A DNA stretch of 64,000 bases, taken from the IMG/VR virus record IMGVR_UViG_3300042891_001512, positions 1-64,000 of that record; one strand, written 5' to 3'. Under the pieces are notes generated by a model that had not been told where the DNA came from, searched no databases, and was given only the letters and a program-made list of their open reading frames with translations. How positions within the stretch are numbered: position 1 is the first letter of the stretch; each line of letters opens with the position of its first letter. This stretch comes from a virus. The position numbers were made by a program, and so were the translations under genes. This document shows, piece by piece, positions 55,111 through 63,066 of this stretch.

Positions 55111-55119
55111 TGGTATAAT
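55111..55119 (+). promoter_or_regulatory. Extended -10 promoter (TGGTATAAT)
   Basis: TGG-TATAAT 20 nt before the ATG of the diiron oxygenase, followed by AGGGAGA as Shine-Dalgarno. The -35 is weak. Confidence 0.6.
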
Positions 55120-55139
55120 TATTATTTAGGGAGATTTTT

Positions 55140-56249
55140 ATGACTGTAACAAAAGAAACTTACAAAGAATTCATAGGCAATATAAAGATTAATGACATAG
55201 AGCCTATCATCAATGCCCCAGAAGTGGATTTTGCTGCGGTTGACCATGTTGTTAAAACTAATTTTGATATAATGTTTACTTGGGATTATTCTTTAGCTCG
55301 CACACAATTAAGAAAGCTTTACGAAAAAGCTAAAAATAATCAATGGAATGGAGAAACTGCATTAGACTGGTCTACTCCTGTTGATATAGAAAAGTCTGTA
55401 GCTGAGGACTATGCAAATTTTGGATCGACTAGAGAGATGTCAGTCTATGAGGGTAGCCCTATAGAAAATTGGGGCGATAAAGAATGGCTGCAATTTGGCT
55501 TAGAAAGCAGAAGGTGGATGATCTCACAGTTCATACACGGAGAGCAAGGTGCTCTGATTTGTTCTGCAAAACTAACACAAACATGTCCATGGTACGATGG
55601 CAAACTTTTTGCTGCAACACAAGTTGTAGATGAAGCTCGACATGTTGAAGTTTTTGCAAAGTATACTAATGAAAAATTGGGTGGAACACTTCCTTTTAAC
55701 TGGCATATCCAAGGCTTGGTTGACGATACTATTGCCGACAATCGTTGGGATATAACCTATCTAGGAATGCAGATTATGGTTGAGGGGCTCGGCCTTGCAT
55801 CGATGGCGTATATGCGTGAATTAACAAATGAACCGTTGTTGAAGCAATTGTTGCGTAATGTTATGGCTGACGAAGCGCGTCATGTTTCATTTGGTATTAT
55901 CTCACTCAAGGAGATCTATGCGGAAATGACCGATTCAGAGATTATGGAGCGTCAGCAGCTTGCCTATGAAGCTAGCATAAAGCTTGGGGAGCGAATGCTG
56001 CAACAAGAGGTATACGAAAAGATGGGTGTTAAGACAAAAGACATTGCCCCGTTCTTATTGAACGATCCAGCACAGGCTTGGATTAGAAAGATGCTTGCGG
56101 CTAAGATTGTCCCAAACCTTAGCAAGCTAGGGTTGCTAGATAGAAACGGTGCTTGGTTGCGTAGAAAATTTGAAGAAATGGGAACAATAGAATTTGAAAA
56201 CCTTGGAGATTCTGAAGAGGAGTTTTCAGCTTTTATACATAGTTACTAA
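55140..56249 (+). CDS. Ferritin-like diiron oxygenase (R2-like), 369 aa
   Basis: A complete diiron ligand set is visible: E135 (HGEQG), E165-x2-H168 (DEARHVE), E215 (MVEGLG) and E245-x2-H248 (DEARHVS). This is the E / ExxH / E / ExxH pattern of ribonucleotide reductase R2-like oxidases and related ferritin-like oxygenases. There is no adjacent R1 (NrdA/NrdE) gene and no clear radical Tyr assignment, so a tailoring oxygenase (hydroxylase or N-oxygenase) is as likely as nucleotide reduction. Codon use in the second half is more C/G-rich. It has its own promoter. Confidence 0.75.
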   Translation: MTVTKETYKEFIGNIKINDIEPIINAPEVDFAAVDHVVKTNFDIMFTWDYSLARTQLRKLYEKAKNNQWNGETALDWSTPVDIEKSVAEDYANFGSTREMSVYEGSPIENWGDKEWLQFGLESRRWMISQFIHGEQGALICSAKLTQTCPWYDGKLFAATQVVDEARHVEVFAKYTNEKLGGTLPFNWHIQGLVDDTIADNRWDITYLGMQIMVEGLGLASMAYMRELTNEPLLKQLLRNVMADEARHVSFGIISLKEIYAEMTDSEIMERQQLAYEASIKLGERMLQQEVYEKMGVKTKDIAPFLLNDPAQAWIRKMLAAKIVPNLSKLGLLDRNGAWLRRKFEEMGTIEFENLGDSEEEFSAFIHSY

Positions 56250-56251
56250 TT

Positions 56252-56917
56252 ATGAAAACACCTAATGATTATAATGTAGATAGAGTTTATTCCTATGAAA
56301 GCTCTGAAGATCTAAAGAGATATTATAATGATTGGGCGGATGAATATGATAGTTATGCAAAAGACGTAAACTACATCTTGCCAGAAAAAGTATCCGAAGT
56401 ATTTTTTAAGTACGTTTCTAATAGTAATTATAGTGAAACAAAAAAAAATAGCATATTAGACATAGGTTGTGGTACCGGCTTATTGGGTGAGAGCTTGTCT
56501 TTTATTGATGATAATCTTTGGATTGAGGGCGTTGATATATCTTCTTCAATGATAAGGATAGCTTCTTTAAAGAGAAGAAAAAATTTTTTACCTGTATATG
56601 ATTGGATGATGGTAGACGATCTGACTAGCCCAAAGTTAATGCTAGAAAGTTATTATGATTACTTTATAAGTTCTGGAACATTTACTCTTGGTCATCTTGG
56701 TTCTAGTGATTTAATTAATTTATTAATTTATTTAAAATCACAAGGTATAGCAGTTATATCAATAAAAGAAGACCATTTTATTCATGATAACTTTAAAGAA
56801 ATTTTTGTAGAATTAGAAAAAAACAAAACAATACAAGATATAATGTATTACAAGGTGAACTCTTACGAATCAAATTTTAAAGCAGATTCAATAATTGTAA
56901 AGTTTAAAAAAGTTTAA
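56252..56917 (+). CDS. Class I SAM-dependent methyltransferase, 221 aa
   Basis: Motif I ILDIGCGTGLLG at about 68-79, acidic post-I GVDISSSMIRIA, and FISSGTFTLGHLG near motif IV place it with class I methyltransferases. It lies 2 nt after the diiron gene and 4 nt before the TauD-like gene, suggesting a shared pathway. Substrate unknown. Confidence 0.8.
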   Translation: MKTPNDYNVDRVYSYESSEDLKRYYNDWADEYDSYAKDVNYILPEKVSEVFFKYVSNSNYSETKKNSILDIGCGTGLLGESLSFIDDNLWIEGVDISSSMIRIASLKRRKNFLPVYDWMMVDDLTSPKLMLESYYDYFISSGTFTLGHLGSSDLINLLIYLKSQGIAVISIKEDHFIHDNFKEIFVELEKNKTIQDIMYYKVNSYESNFKADSIIVKFKKV

Positions 56918-56921
56918 ACTA

Positions 56922-57818
56922 ATGAATAATTTAAATTTTTGTTTTAAAAATTTATCTTTTAATCAAATATTAGAAAATAAAAAATTTTATCAAAAAAAAC
57001 TAATTGATAATAAATTAGTTGGTTTTAAAAAAATAGAATTATCAGATAGTGAATATGAAAAAATTTGCACTGTTGTTTCGGGGGTTGACCAGTTGTATTG
57101 GTTAAAAAAAAAGAATCACTCCACTTTGTATCAGCCAGATAAAGAAACTCTTACGGAAAAAAGTATAAAAAATTTTAGAGATTGGTGTATGCATTTAGAC
57201 GTAACTCCAGTAATTGATGGCATGAATAATAACCTTGATAATTATGGGCATACATCTTATGTTTCAATGAATATGAAGACATTTAAGTGTAACAAAAAAT
57301 ATGGAAAAACTGTTTTTTTAGATTTAATAAAGTTAAACAATTCTTGTCCAGATTATTTTAAAGAAAAATTGTTAGAATCTAAATTAGAATATCACATAAG
57401 TAAAGCTAAAGATTTTAATATTGATGCACCAAAAAAGCCACCAGTTAACAGAGCAGACTATAATTCAGATCTAGAGGCAGAAATAGCCAACGCAAAGATT
57501 GATCCTCTTTCTGGAATCTTTTATCCATTTAGAACTCATCCTATAACAAAAGAAACAATTTTATTTTGGCCTACATATTTAAGCTCTCAATTAGTCGGCG
57601 GCTCTAAGCCTTGGTTTGAAGAATTTAAGTTATGGATAAAAAATTATCTTGACGAAAAAAACAATTGGGACGAATGGGAGTGGAGTAAAAACGATATTAT
57701 AATTTTCGACAACAGATGTATGCTTCACTCGTTTACTCCTGGCTGGAAGCCAAAAGAAAGAATTTTTGATCAAATTATTTTAGGTTCTAGTGTACAAATT
57801 TTTGAGGGTTTAAGATAG
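56922..57818 (+). CDS. TauD/TfdA-like 2OG oxygenase, 298 aa
   Basis: FRTHPITKETILFWPTY and, near the C-terminus, WSKNDIIIFDNRCMLHSF then KERIFDQIIL match the TauD-family segments 'HPxTG..L' and 'GDlviwDNr..lH...R'. The proximal site is less clear (GHTSYVSM instead of HxD), so the first iron ligands may deviate. It probably hydroxylates a small molecule or carrier-bound substrate rather than a peptide. Confidence 0.65.
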   Translation: MNNLNFCFKNLSFNQILENKKFYQKKLIDNKLVGFKKIELSDSEYEKICTVVSGVDQLYWLKKKNHSTLYQPDKETLTEKSIKNFRDWCMHLDVTPVIDGMNNNLDNYGHTSYVSMNMKTFKCNKKYGKTVFLDLIKLNNSCPDYFKEKLLESKLEYHISKAKDFNIDAPKKPPVNRADYNSDLEAEIANAKIDPLSGIFYPFRTHPITKETILFWPTYLSSQLVGGSKPWFEEFKLWIKNYLDEKNNWDEWEWSKNDIIIFDNRCMLHSFTPGWKPKERIFDQIILGSSVQIFEGLR

Positions 57819-57819
57819 T

Positions 57820-58554
57820 ATGATACCAAAAATAATATGGCAAACTCATAGTTTCTTACTTGAGGATCTCCCCCTCTTTGCTAAGGGCCCCATGCTATCT
57901 TGGATTGAGCAGAATAAAGATTATACCCATAATTATGTAAACCATTTTGAAAGAGAATCTTTTATATATAATATTTTTGGAGAAGATTGGCTTAACTTCT
58001 ATAAGCAATGTCAGTCGCAAGTTTTTCAAGCTGACATGTGGAGAGTCTTATGTCTGTACGAACACGGTGGCATATACGCAGACATGGATACGATATGTCT
58101 GTCTGGTATAGATTCTTTTTTAGATTTAAATAAAGATTTTATTTGTGAAGCTGGTTTTCCAAAAACACATGGGTGGATAAATACTTCAATTTTTGCTAGC
58201 GAACCTAAAGGAAAGTTTATAACAAAATTAAAAGATCTTTTGTATAAAAGATGCAAAGAGAAGGATGGAGAACCAATAACGGTTGAAGATTGTGGACCGT
58301 TAGCATTTAGTGAAGCAATGGATAAATATATGGATGACGGATGCGACATGTCGGACATTAGTTTATGCGAGTTTAATTATCCAGTTAATAATAAAGAATC
58401 TGTTTTACAAATTTTTGGGTCGACTACTTGGAATGATGTTAAATGGGGTTTTGATTTTTCTTATTTAAATGAAATATATAGTTCAATTATAAAAGATTCA
58501 AAAACAGATATTAAAATTTATACCAAAACAGGTCATGGTGGCTGGAATGTTTGA
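57820..58554 (+). CDS. GT32-type sugar transferase (OCH1/capsular-type), 244 aa
   Basis: IPKIIWQTH at 2-10 and FQADMWRVLCLYEHGGIYAD with D88-x-D90 are hallmarks of the Gly_transf_sug/GT32 family. Also present is the later GWINTSIFAS. Transfers a hexose from a nucleotide sugar; acceptor unknown. Within the oxygenase cluster it may glycosylate a hydroxylated residue; that is inference. Confidence 0.8.
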   Translation: MIPKIIWQTHSFLLEDLPLFAKGPMLSWIEQNKDYTHNYVNHFERESFIYNIFGEDWLNFYKQCQSQVFQADMWRVLCLYEHGGIYADMDTICLSGIDSFLDLNKDFICEAGFPKTHGWINTSIFASEPKGKFITKLKDLLYKRCKEKDGEPITVEDCGPLAFSEAMDKYMDDGCDMSDISLCEFNYPVNNKESVLQIFGSTTWNDVKWGFDFSYLNEIYSSIIKDSKTDIKIYTKTGHGGWNV

Positions 58555-59557
58555 TGAAGATATTCTTAAAAAATTAAAAACAAATAAAATAACTAATTTA
58601 CAGATAGATCCTTTTGGCTATTGTAACGCAAAATGTTGGTTTTGCCCTGTGGCATATAGAAAAATGCCTGCGCGTACCGCAAAGCATATGAGTCCAGATT
58701 TATTTGAAAAAATAATTCAAAACATAGTGCATGAAAAAGAAAAACTTAATGGAATTGTTTCTACTAATTTTAATCATTTTTATACAGCACATTATAATGA
58801 AATCTTATTGTATAAATATTTAGAAGAAATGTTAAATACAGCTCAAAAATATAATCTAAAAACATCAATTTTATCTAATGGAACAAATTTTACTGAAAAA
58901 AAAATTGAAATATTAAAAAAATATGAAAACACAATAGCTGGCATTTATTTAAACATACCAGCTTTTGAAGAAAGCCTTTGGAAAGAAAGATCAGGAATAA
59001 AAAATAAATCATTTGAAGATTTAAGAAAAAATATTATTAATTTAATGAAAGTTTTTCCAGAAATGGTAAAGGAAAAAAAAATATGTGTTGGAGTTAATAT
59101 ACCCAATGAGCAGTCCGTAGACAGTTTATCGCTAGGAAAAAATGCACCTAGCATTGACATCTCGCAATATGGTGAATCTTTTAATCAAATAAAAATGGCT
59201 AAAAAAATGTTTGATGGTTTAACGGTTTATTCTTCTCCAAATTTAACTGATCGTTCTGGATTTTTATCTAAAGAAAAAATAATAGATAATAATAAACTTA
59301 TACAAATAAATAAATATTCAAAAAAAGAAGTTAAAGATTGTAACCTAGGAGAAGACGGAAGATTGTACGGTTGGGTGCATGTAAATTCGCTAGGAGAAAC
59401 ATTTATATGTTGTAACGATTATGACTATGAGTATGTTTTTGGTTCATTACAAAATAAAGAATTAAGTGAAATTTGGTTTAGCAAAGAACATATTGAAACA
59501 ATTAAAAGATCATTAGAAACAATGTGTAAAAAATGTTGCAACGCAGTGTGGGAGTGA
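58535..59557 (+). CDS. Radical SAM/SPASM-like protein, 340 aa
   Basis: C30-x3-C34-x2-C37 (CNAKCWFC) binds the radical-SAM 4Fe-4S cluster, preceded by the beta-1 strand LQIDPFGY. The C-terminal part has several Cys (CNLGEDGRLYGWV, ICCND, CKKCC), a SPASM/twitch-like auxiliary cluster typical of peptide-modifying enzymes. The start may be ATG 58535 or 58547; it overlaps the previous gene. A post-translational modification role fits the neighbourhood. Confidence 0.8.
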   Translation: MVAGMFDEDILKKLKTNKITNLQIDPFGYCNAKCWFCPVAYRKMPARTAKHMSPDLFEKIIQNIVHEKEKLNGIVSTNFNHFYTAHYNEILLYKYLEEMLNTAQKYNLKTSILSNGTNFTEKKIEILKKYENTIAGIYLNIPAFEESLWKERSGIKNKSFEDLRKNIINLMKVFPEMVKEKKICVGVNIPNEQSVDSLSLGKNAPSIDISQYGESFNQIKMAKKMFDGLTVYSSPNLTDRSGFLSKEKIIDNNKLIQINKYSKKEVKDCNLGEDGRLYGWVHVNSLGETFICCNDYDYEYVFGSLQNKELSEIWFSKEHIETIKRSLETMCKKCCNAVWE

Positions 59558-59563
59558 AAGTAT

Positions 59564-59932
59564 ATGGCTTATGAGATGATAGGCGAGAGTCCAACATCCG
59601 CAGTGGGGCTGTGTGTTAGATTAAATATTTGGAAATGGTATGAGTTTGTCAGAATGATTAGCTATTTTAATATAATCTCTGATTTAGAAATTTCGTCCTG
59701 GATGACAAATGATCAGGTTGAATTGTCCAGTGAGGAAGCAATATTATTATCGGAAAATATAAAATCAAATCTTGATAACTTTGATTATTTTATAAATGAA
59801 CTTTACAAAGAAGACATCCCCTATTCACACATGCCGTGGCACAGAGAAGTTTGTTGTCCAATTTTAAATGGATCTGACATCAAATATGTGCTATTATTTT
59901 TAGAATCATGTGGTGGGTTTAAGGTTAGATGA
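59564..59932 (+). CDS. Hypothetical protein, 122 aa
   Basis: Small alpha/beta protein starting MAYEMIGESPTSAVGLCVRL, with several Trp and Cys (HMPWHREVCCPIL). Overlaps the next oxygenase by 4 nt. No family recognised. Confidence 0.5.
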   Translation: MAYEMIGESPTSAVGLCVRLNIWKWYEFVRMISYFNIISDLEISSWMTNDQVELSSEEAILLSENIKSNLDNFDYFINELYKEDIPYSHMPWHREVCCPILNGSDIKYVLLFLESCGGFKVR

Positions 59933-60693
59933 AGGTGGAAAGAATGTATAAGCCGAGAATAATTGTATTTACCGATTTTCTACCAAAGGAAGATTGGGAA
60001 GTTGTAGATAAGTATTGTAGAGATAATAAAGAAAAATTTCCATATGTCGGTTACGGTTCTCCGGTTAGATGGAAGATAGAGGAGCATTCTAAAAATCCAG
60101 ATATTAAATATATTCGTTCTTTTTTAATTTCAGAAGAAGAATACGATCTATACATGAAGGGTGAAATACCGGAGCCTTATCCAAACGATACAAAGCATGG
60201 CGACAACTATGTAATGTCGGTAGAAGAGATCCAAAAGGTTGAGGAAGAGCCACCTGTAACTGCACTCATGCACCATTCTAAATGGCCAAATAGCTTACTG
60301 CAAAATAAAACATTTGACATTATAAGCGGTTACCTGTCTGGTGTCGTAAGTATAGTAAAAGAAGTATATGGCGAAGATTGTTTCAGTGAAAGTGGCCCTT
60401 GGATAGCGGTAGCTAGAGAAGGTGGCTATATGAATATGCACTGTGACGGAACGTTTATACATAACAGGGACGCCATTACACAGTATTCTAGCGTGTATTA
60501 CATCAATGACGATTATGAGGGCGGCGAATTCAATATGCCGCTGATGGGCTTTAAGCTTAAACCTAAAGCAAATTCGCTTCTTATTTTTACCCATTCTTCC
60601 CATGAAGATATGGCGCATGAGGTAACACCAGTTTTATCTGGTGATCGTTTTGTTTCACAAGGATTTTTTGCCATTACAAAAACCAATAGCTGA
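59929..60693 (+). CDS. 2OG-Fe(II) oxygenase (prolyl-4-hydroxylase-like), 254 aa
   Basis: H171-x-D173 (NMHCDGTF), YYINDDYEGGEFNMP, H230 (MAHEVTPV) and R240. A clear P4H-type core with a 150-residue N-terminal region. Close to the 50406 and 49717 enzymes in the core (NDDYEGGE signature). Starts 4 nt inside the previous gene. Confidence 0.83.
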   Translation: MKVERMYKPRIIVFTDFLPKEDWEVVDKYCRDNKEKFPYVGYGSPVRWKIEEHSKNPDIKYIRSFLISEEEYDLYMKGEIPEPYPNDTKHGDNYVMSVEEIQKVEEEPPVTALMHHSKWPNSLLQNKTFDIISGYLSGVVSIVKEVYGEDCFSESGPWIAVAREGGYMNMHCDGTFIHNRDAITQYSSVYYINDDYEGGEFNMPLMGFKLKPKANSLLIFTHSSHEDMAHEVTPVLSGDRFVSQGFFAITKTNS

Positions 60694-60695
60694 TG

Positions 60696-60704
60696 TGGTA
60701 TAAT
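60696..60704 (+). promoter_or_regulatory. Extended -10 promoter (TGGTATAAT)
   Basis: TGG-TATAAT directly after the oxygenase stop; Shine-Dalgarno AAAGGAGACA and ATG 60727 follow. The same nonamer as at 55111 and 12248. Confidence 0.6.
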
Positions 60705-60726
60705 TAAAAAGACAAAGGAGACAAGT

Positions 60727-60936
60727 ATGCAACTCAATAATTACGATTCACAAAAAGCTAAAGATCAAGCTAAATCTTTCTTGGAAAAATCAATACAGAC
60801 TTTAAGTTTGCTGCTGGATGTAAACTATGAAAATTTAAATAAAGATTCAAAAAATCCATTTAGCGAAAGCCTTCCTCAGCACAACGCATTTAATTGTCTT
60901 ATAGATGAGATAGTTTCTTATAGGAAAATAGTTTAA
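60727..60936 (+). CDS. Small helical protein, 69 aa (second copy of duplicated module)
   Basis: Similar to the 52471 protein in its first 35 residues. Begins the second copy of the block. Unknown function. Confidence 0.6.
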   Translation: MQLNNYDSQKAKDQAKSFLEKSIQTLSLLLDVNYENLNKDSKNPFSESLPQHNAFNCLIDEIVSYRKIV

Positions 60937-60938
60937 TT

Positions 60939-61133
60939 ATGAGTAGTATAGGTGAGCCAAATAGTTTTGGAATGGAAACAAGACAAGGGGAATCTATAAC
61001 TGATACCCCAGACTGGGACAACGAAATTATAGAGTGGGACTCTGCGACTGGGATATATTATGTTGCCGGCAAACCGGTCAGCATGTGTCAAGGTGTTGCA
61101 ATGTTTAAGGAAGAAAAAAAAGAAGATGAATAA
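60939..61133 (+). CDS. Hypothetical protein, 64 aa
   Basis: Polar small protein (WDNEIIEWDSATGIYYVAGK) with an acidic/Lys tail. Overlaps the next gene. Not recognised. Confidence 0.5.
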   Translation: MSSIGEPNSFGMETRQGESITDTPDWDNEIIEWDSATGIYYVAGKPVSMCQGVAMFKEEKKEDE

Positions 61134-61407
61134 GTATAGGCCGCTAGAAGATCTGGAGCACCGTTCCCAACACTTGGCATCTTTTTTGTTTATTCTTGGA
61201 ATTGATGAAGATGATTTTGAATCTACCAAAATAGATGATGTTATAAATCTTATTAGGAATAGATACGTGTACAAACACAGCCATCCAGATTACAATATAG
61301 CGGTTCAAGAATACGTTAAAAAACAAAGTATTGTTTTAAATAGGGGAGTTAGAAGAGCTTGGTTTGATGTGCAAGTTGCTTCGTACGAGGTGCAAAATGT
61401 CGGGTGA
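61126..61407 (+). CDS. Helical protein, 93 aa (second copy of duplicated module)
   Basis: The start is ATG 61126. Paralogue of the 52822 gene, ending in the same type of basic C-terminal helix (RRAWFDVQVAS versus RRIWYMRQLAI). Overlaps the methyltransferase-like gene. Confidence 0.6.
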   Translation: MNKYRPLEDLEHRSQHLASFLFILGIDEDDFESTKIDDVINLIRNRYVYKHSHPDYNIAVQEYVKKQSIVLNRGVRRAWFDVQVASYEVQNVG

Positions 61408-62137
61408 TAAAAAGTATGAACCACAGTTATCTTTTGATTTTACTAGCTGGGAATATGATTGGCGATCATATGCTAATGAGTCTACGAAAAAAGATGGACC
61501 AGAGTCAGTAGCAATTTCTGATTATTTATTTAATACAGTTGGTGTAGATAGAAGAAATATAGCTACTGGCGGGGCCAGTGATTATGAATTTGTTATACAT
61601 TACCCAAGACCAAATTTAGCTGACTCATACGGTCAATCTCAGTGGATGCCGATACTATTAATTCAGATGCTAATGGATATTAGTAGAGGCAAGAATATAC
61701 TGGCATTGTCGGGGGGGCTAGATAGATTTAGATTGAAGCCTTTTCAGGATATCTACGGGTCTAATATATATATGTTGAATAATAAAAAAACAGCAATGTA
61801 TGAAAAGTTCCAAAAAGAAAATACTCCAATAGAATATGATGTTGTTAGCCATCAGGATCTAGAAAAAGACAATTGCAATAATTATATGTTTGATATGATT
61901 GTGGGATGGTCACAGGACATGGAGAATCCCTTTGTGCCTGTACATTTTTATCTTGATAGATTAAATACAGGTGGGATTCTAGTGATCCAAAATTCATCAG
62001 ATAGCATTTTTCTTTACCAAAATGATACTCAGGCATCTCCTGTTTGGGAGTATCACAATGAGATAAAGTCAAGAAAAGACTGCAACATGTATCACATACC
62101 TTTGTTTTATGGGGTTACAGTTGTCATTAAACAATAA
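61397..62137 (+). CDS. Methyltransferase-fold-like protein, 246 aa (second copy of duplicated module)
   Basis: ATG 61397 with GAGGTG upstream. Paralogue of the 53111 protein (VGVDRRNIATGG). It keeps an ILALSGGLDRFRLK loop that could be motif I (Gly-rich) and FDMIVGWSQDMENPFVP / LNTGGILVIQNS, equivalent to later methyltransferase strands. Weak family assignment; substrate unknown. Confidence 0.5.
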   Translation: MSGDKKYEPQLSFDFTSWEYDWRSYANESTKKDGPESVAISDYLFNTVGVDRRNIATGGASDYEFVIHYPRPNLADSYGQSQWMPILLIQMLMDISRGKNILALSGGLDRFRLKPFQDIYGSNIYMLNNKKTAMYEKFQKENTPIEYDVVSHQDLEKDNCNNYMFDMIVGWSQDMENPFVPVHFYLDRLNTGGILVIQNSSDSIFLYQNDTQASPVWEYHNEIKSRKDCNMYHIPLFYGVTVVIKQ

Positions 62138-62150
62138 TAGGTGATATAAT
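62121..62150 (+). promoter_or_regulatory. Leaderless-type promoter (TTGTCA-18-TGA-TATAAT)
   Basis: -35 TTGTCA (62121-62126), -10 TATAAT (62145-62150); ATG 62157 lies 6 nt downstream, so the mRNA should be leaderless. Confidence 0.7.
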
Positions 62151-62156
62151 TGTTTT

Positions 62157-62453
62157 ATGATTACTAAATGGAAAGCAACAGTGGTTAATCCACTTGGAAC
62201 AGAAAAATACAGTGTAAACCTGGACAGTACGGATGACTTAGCCACCGCTACGGCGTCAAGCGAAAAGGGTACCGTTCAGTTTGTGCAAACACAAAGCCTA
62301 AGTCCTCTATTCGCCGCAAACATAGAAGCTCCAATGAAAACAAGATTAGAGCTAGAATTTAGCACCAATGATTTTACCTCAAAAGATATGTCAGCTGTTT
62401 TAAGGGTAGGAGATTTTTCTAGTATGAAAGTAGATTTGGTTAGATATGAATAA
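62157..62453 (+). CDS. Hypothetical beta-rich protein, leaderless, 98 aa
   Basis: No Shine-Dalgarno; a consensus -10 ends 6 nt before the ATG. Polar, Thr/Ser-rich small protein (MITKWKATVVNPLGTEKYS). Overlaps the peroxidase-like gene by 8 nt. Function unknown. Confidence 0.55.
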   Translation: MITKWKATVVNPLGTEKYSVNLDSTDDLATATASSEKGTVQFVQTQSLSPLFAANIEAPMKTRLELEFSTNDFTSKDMSAVLRVGDFSSMKVDLVRYE

Positions 62454-63066
62454 TTCAGCATACGATATTGAGCTATTGTCAATCGACGGCTCATATGACA
62501 TTATGGGGTCAATGAAGGGCAAATTAACTCTTGTAACAAATATAGCTTCAAAATTAGGCTATGATCCTAAGTGTAGTGTAACTTTTTCTTACGCAAGAAC
62601 TTGTAAATATTTATGGGAACTTGAATTCATTTATCAAAAATATAAAGATCAAGGCTTTAGCGTCGTTGGTATACCATGTAATCAATTTGGGAAACAAGAG
62701 CCAAAAGAGAATAACGAAATAGAAGCTTTTATCAAAGAAGCTTATCCTTTTGTAAGTTTTCCTATTTCTCAAAAAATAGAAGTTAACGGCAAAAATGAAC
62801 ATCCGCTTTATTCTTTTTTAAAGGGACCAGAAAAAAGAGGATATTCAGACACTACCGCAGACAGCAGCGATGCAGCTATTGAAGGACAGAATTTAGTTGG
62901 TCAGGCAATAGCAAGAATTCCACATAGCTACGAAAAATTCTTATTAAGCCCTCAAGGAATGTTTATTACTAGATTTAATTGGCAAGATGGACCACTAGAT
63001 GAGGAGCCTAGAGTTATGGGCGCTGGTTGGACCATTATGGAAGCAATAGAGGAGATGCTAGGATGA
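62446..63066 (+). CDS. Glutathione-peroxidase-like protein lacking the canonical Cys, 206 aa
   Basis: TLVTNIASKLGYD at 28-40 and VVGIPCNQFGKQEPKENNEI at about 73-92 are strong GPx signatures. However, the catalytic Cys/Sec expected in 'NVASxCG' is Leu37. C43, C53 and C78 remain as possible redox residues. It may be a non-peroxidase derivative (redox partner or chaperone for the oxygenases) or use a relocated Cys. A more Cys-conserved paralogue is at 51150. Confidence 0.7.
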   Translation: MNNSAYDIELLSIDGSYDIMGSMKGKLTLVTNIASKLGYDPKCSVTFSYARTCKYLWELEFIYQKYKDQGFSVVGIPCNQFGKQEPKENNEIEAFIKEAYPFVSFPISQKIEVNGKNEHPLYSFLKGPEKRGYSDTTADSSDAAIEGQNLVGQAIARIPHSYEKFLLSPQGMFITRFNWQDGPLDEEPRVMGAGWTIMEAIEEMLG

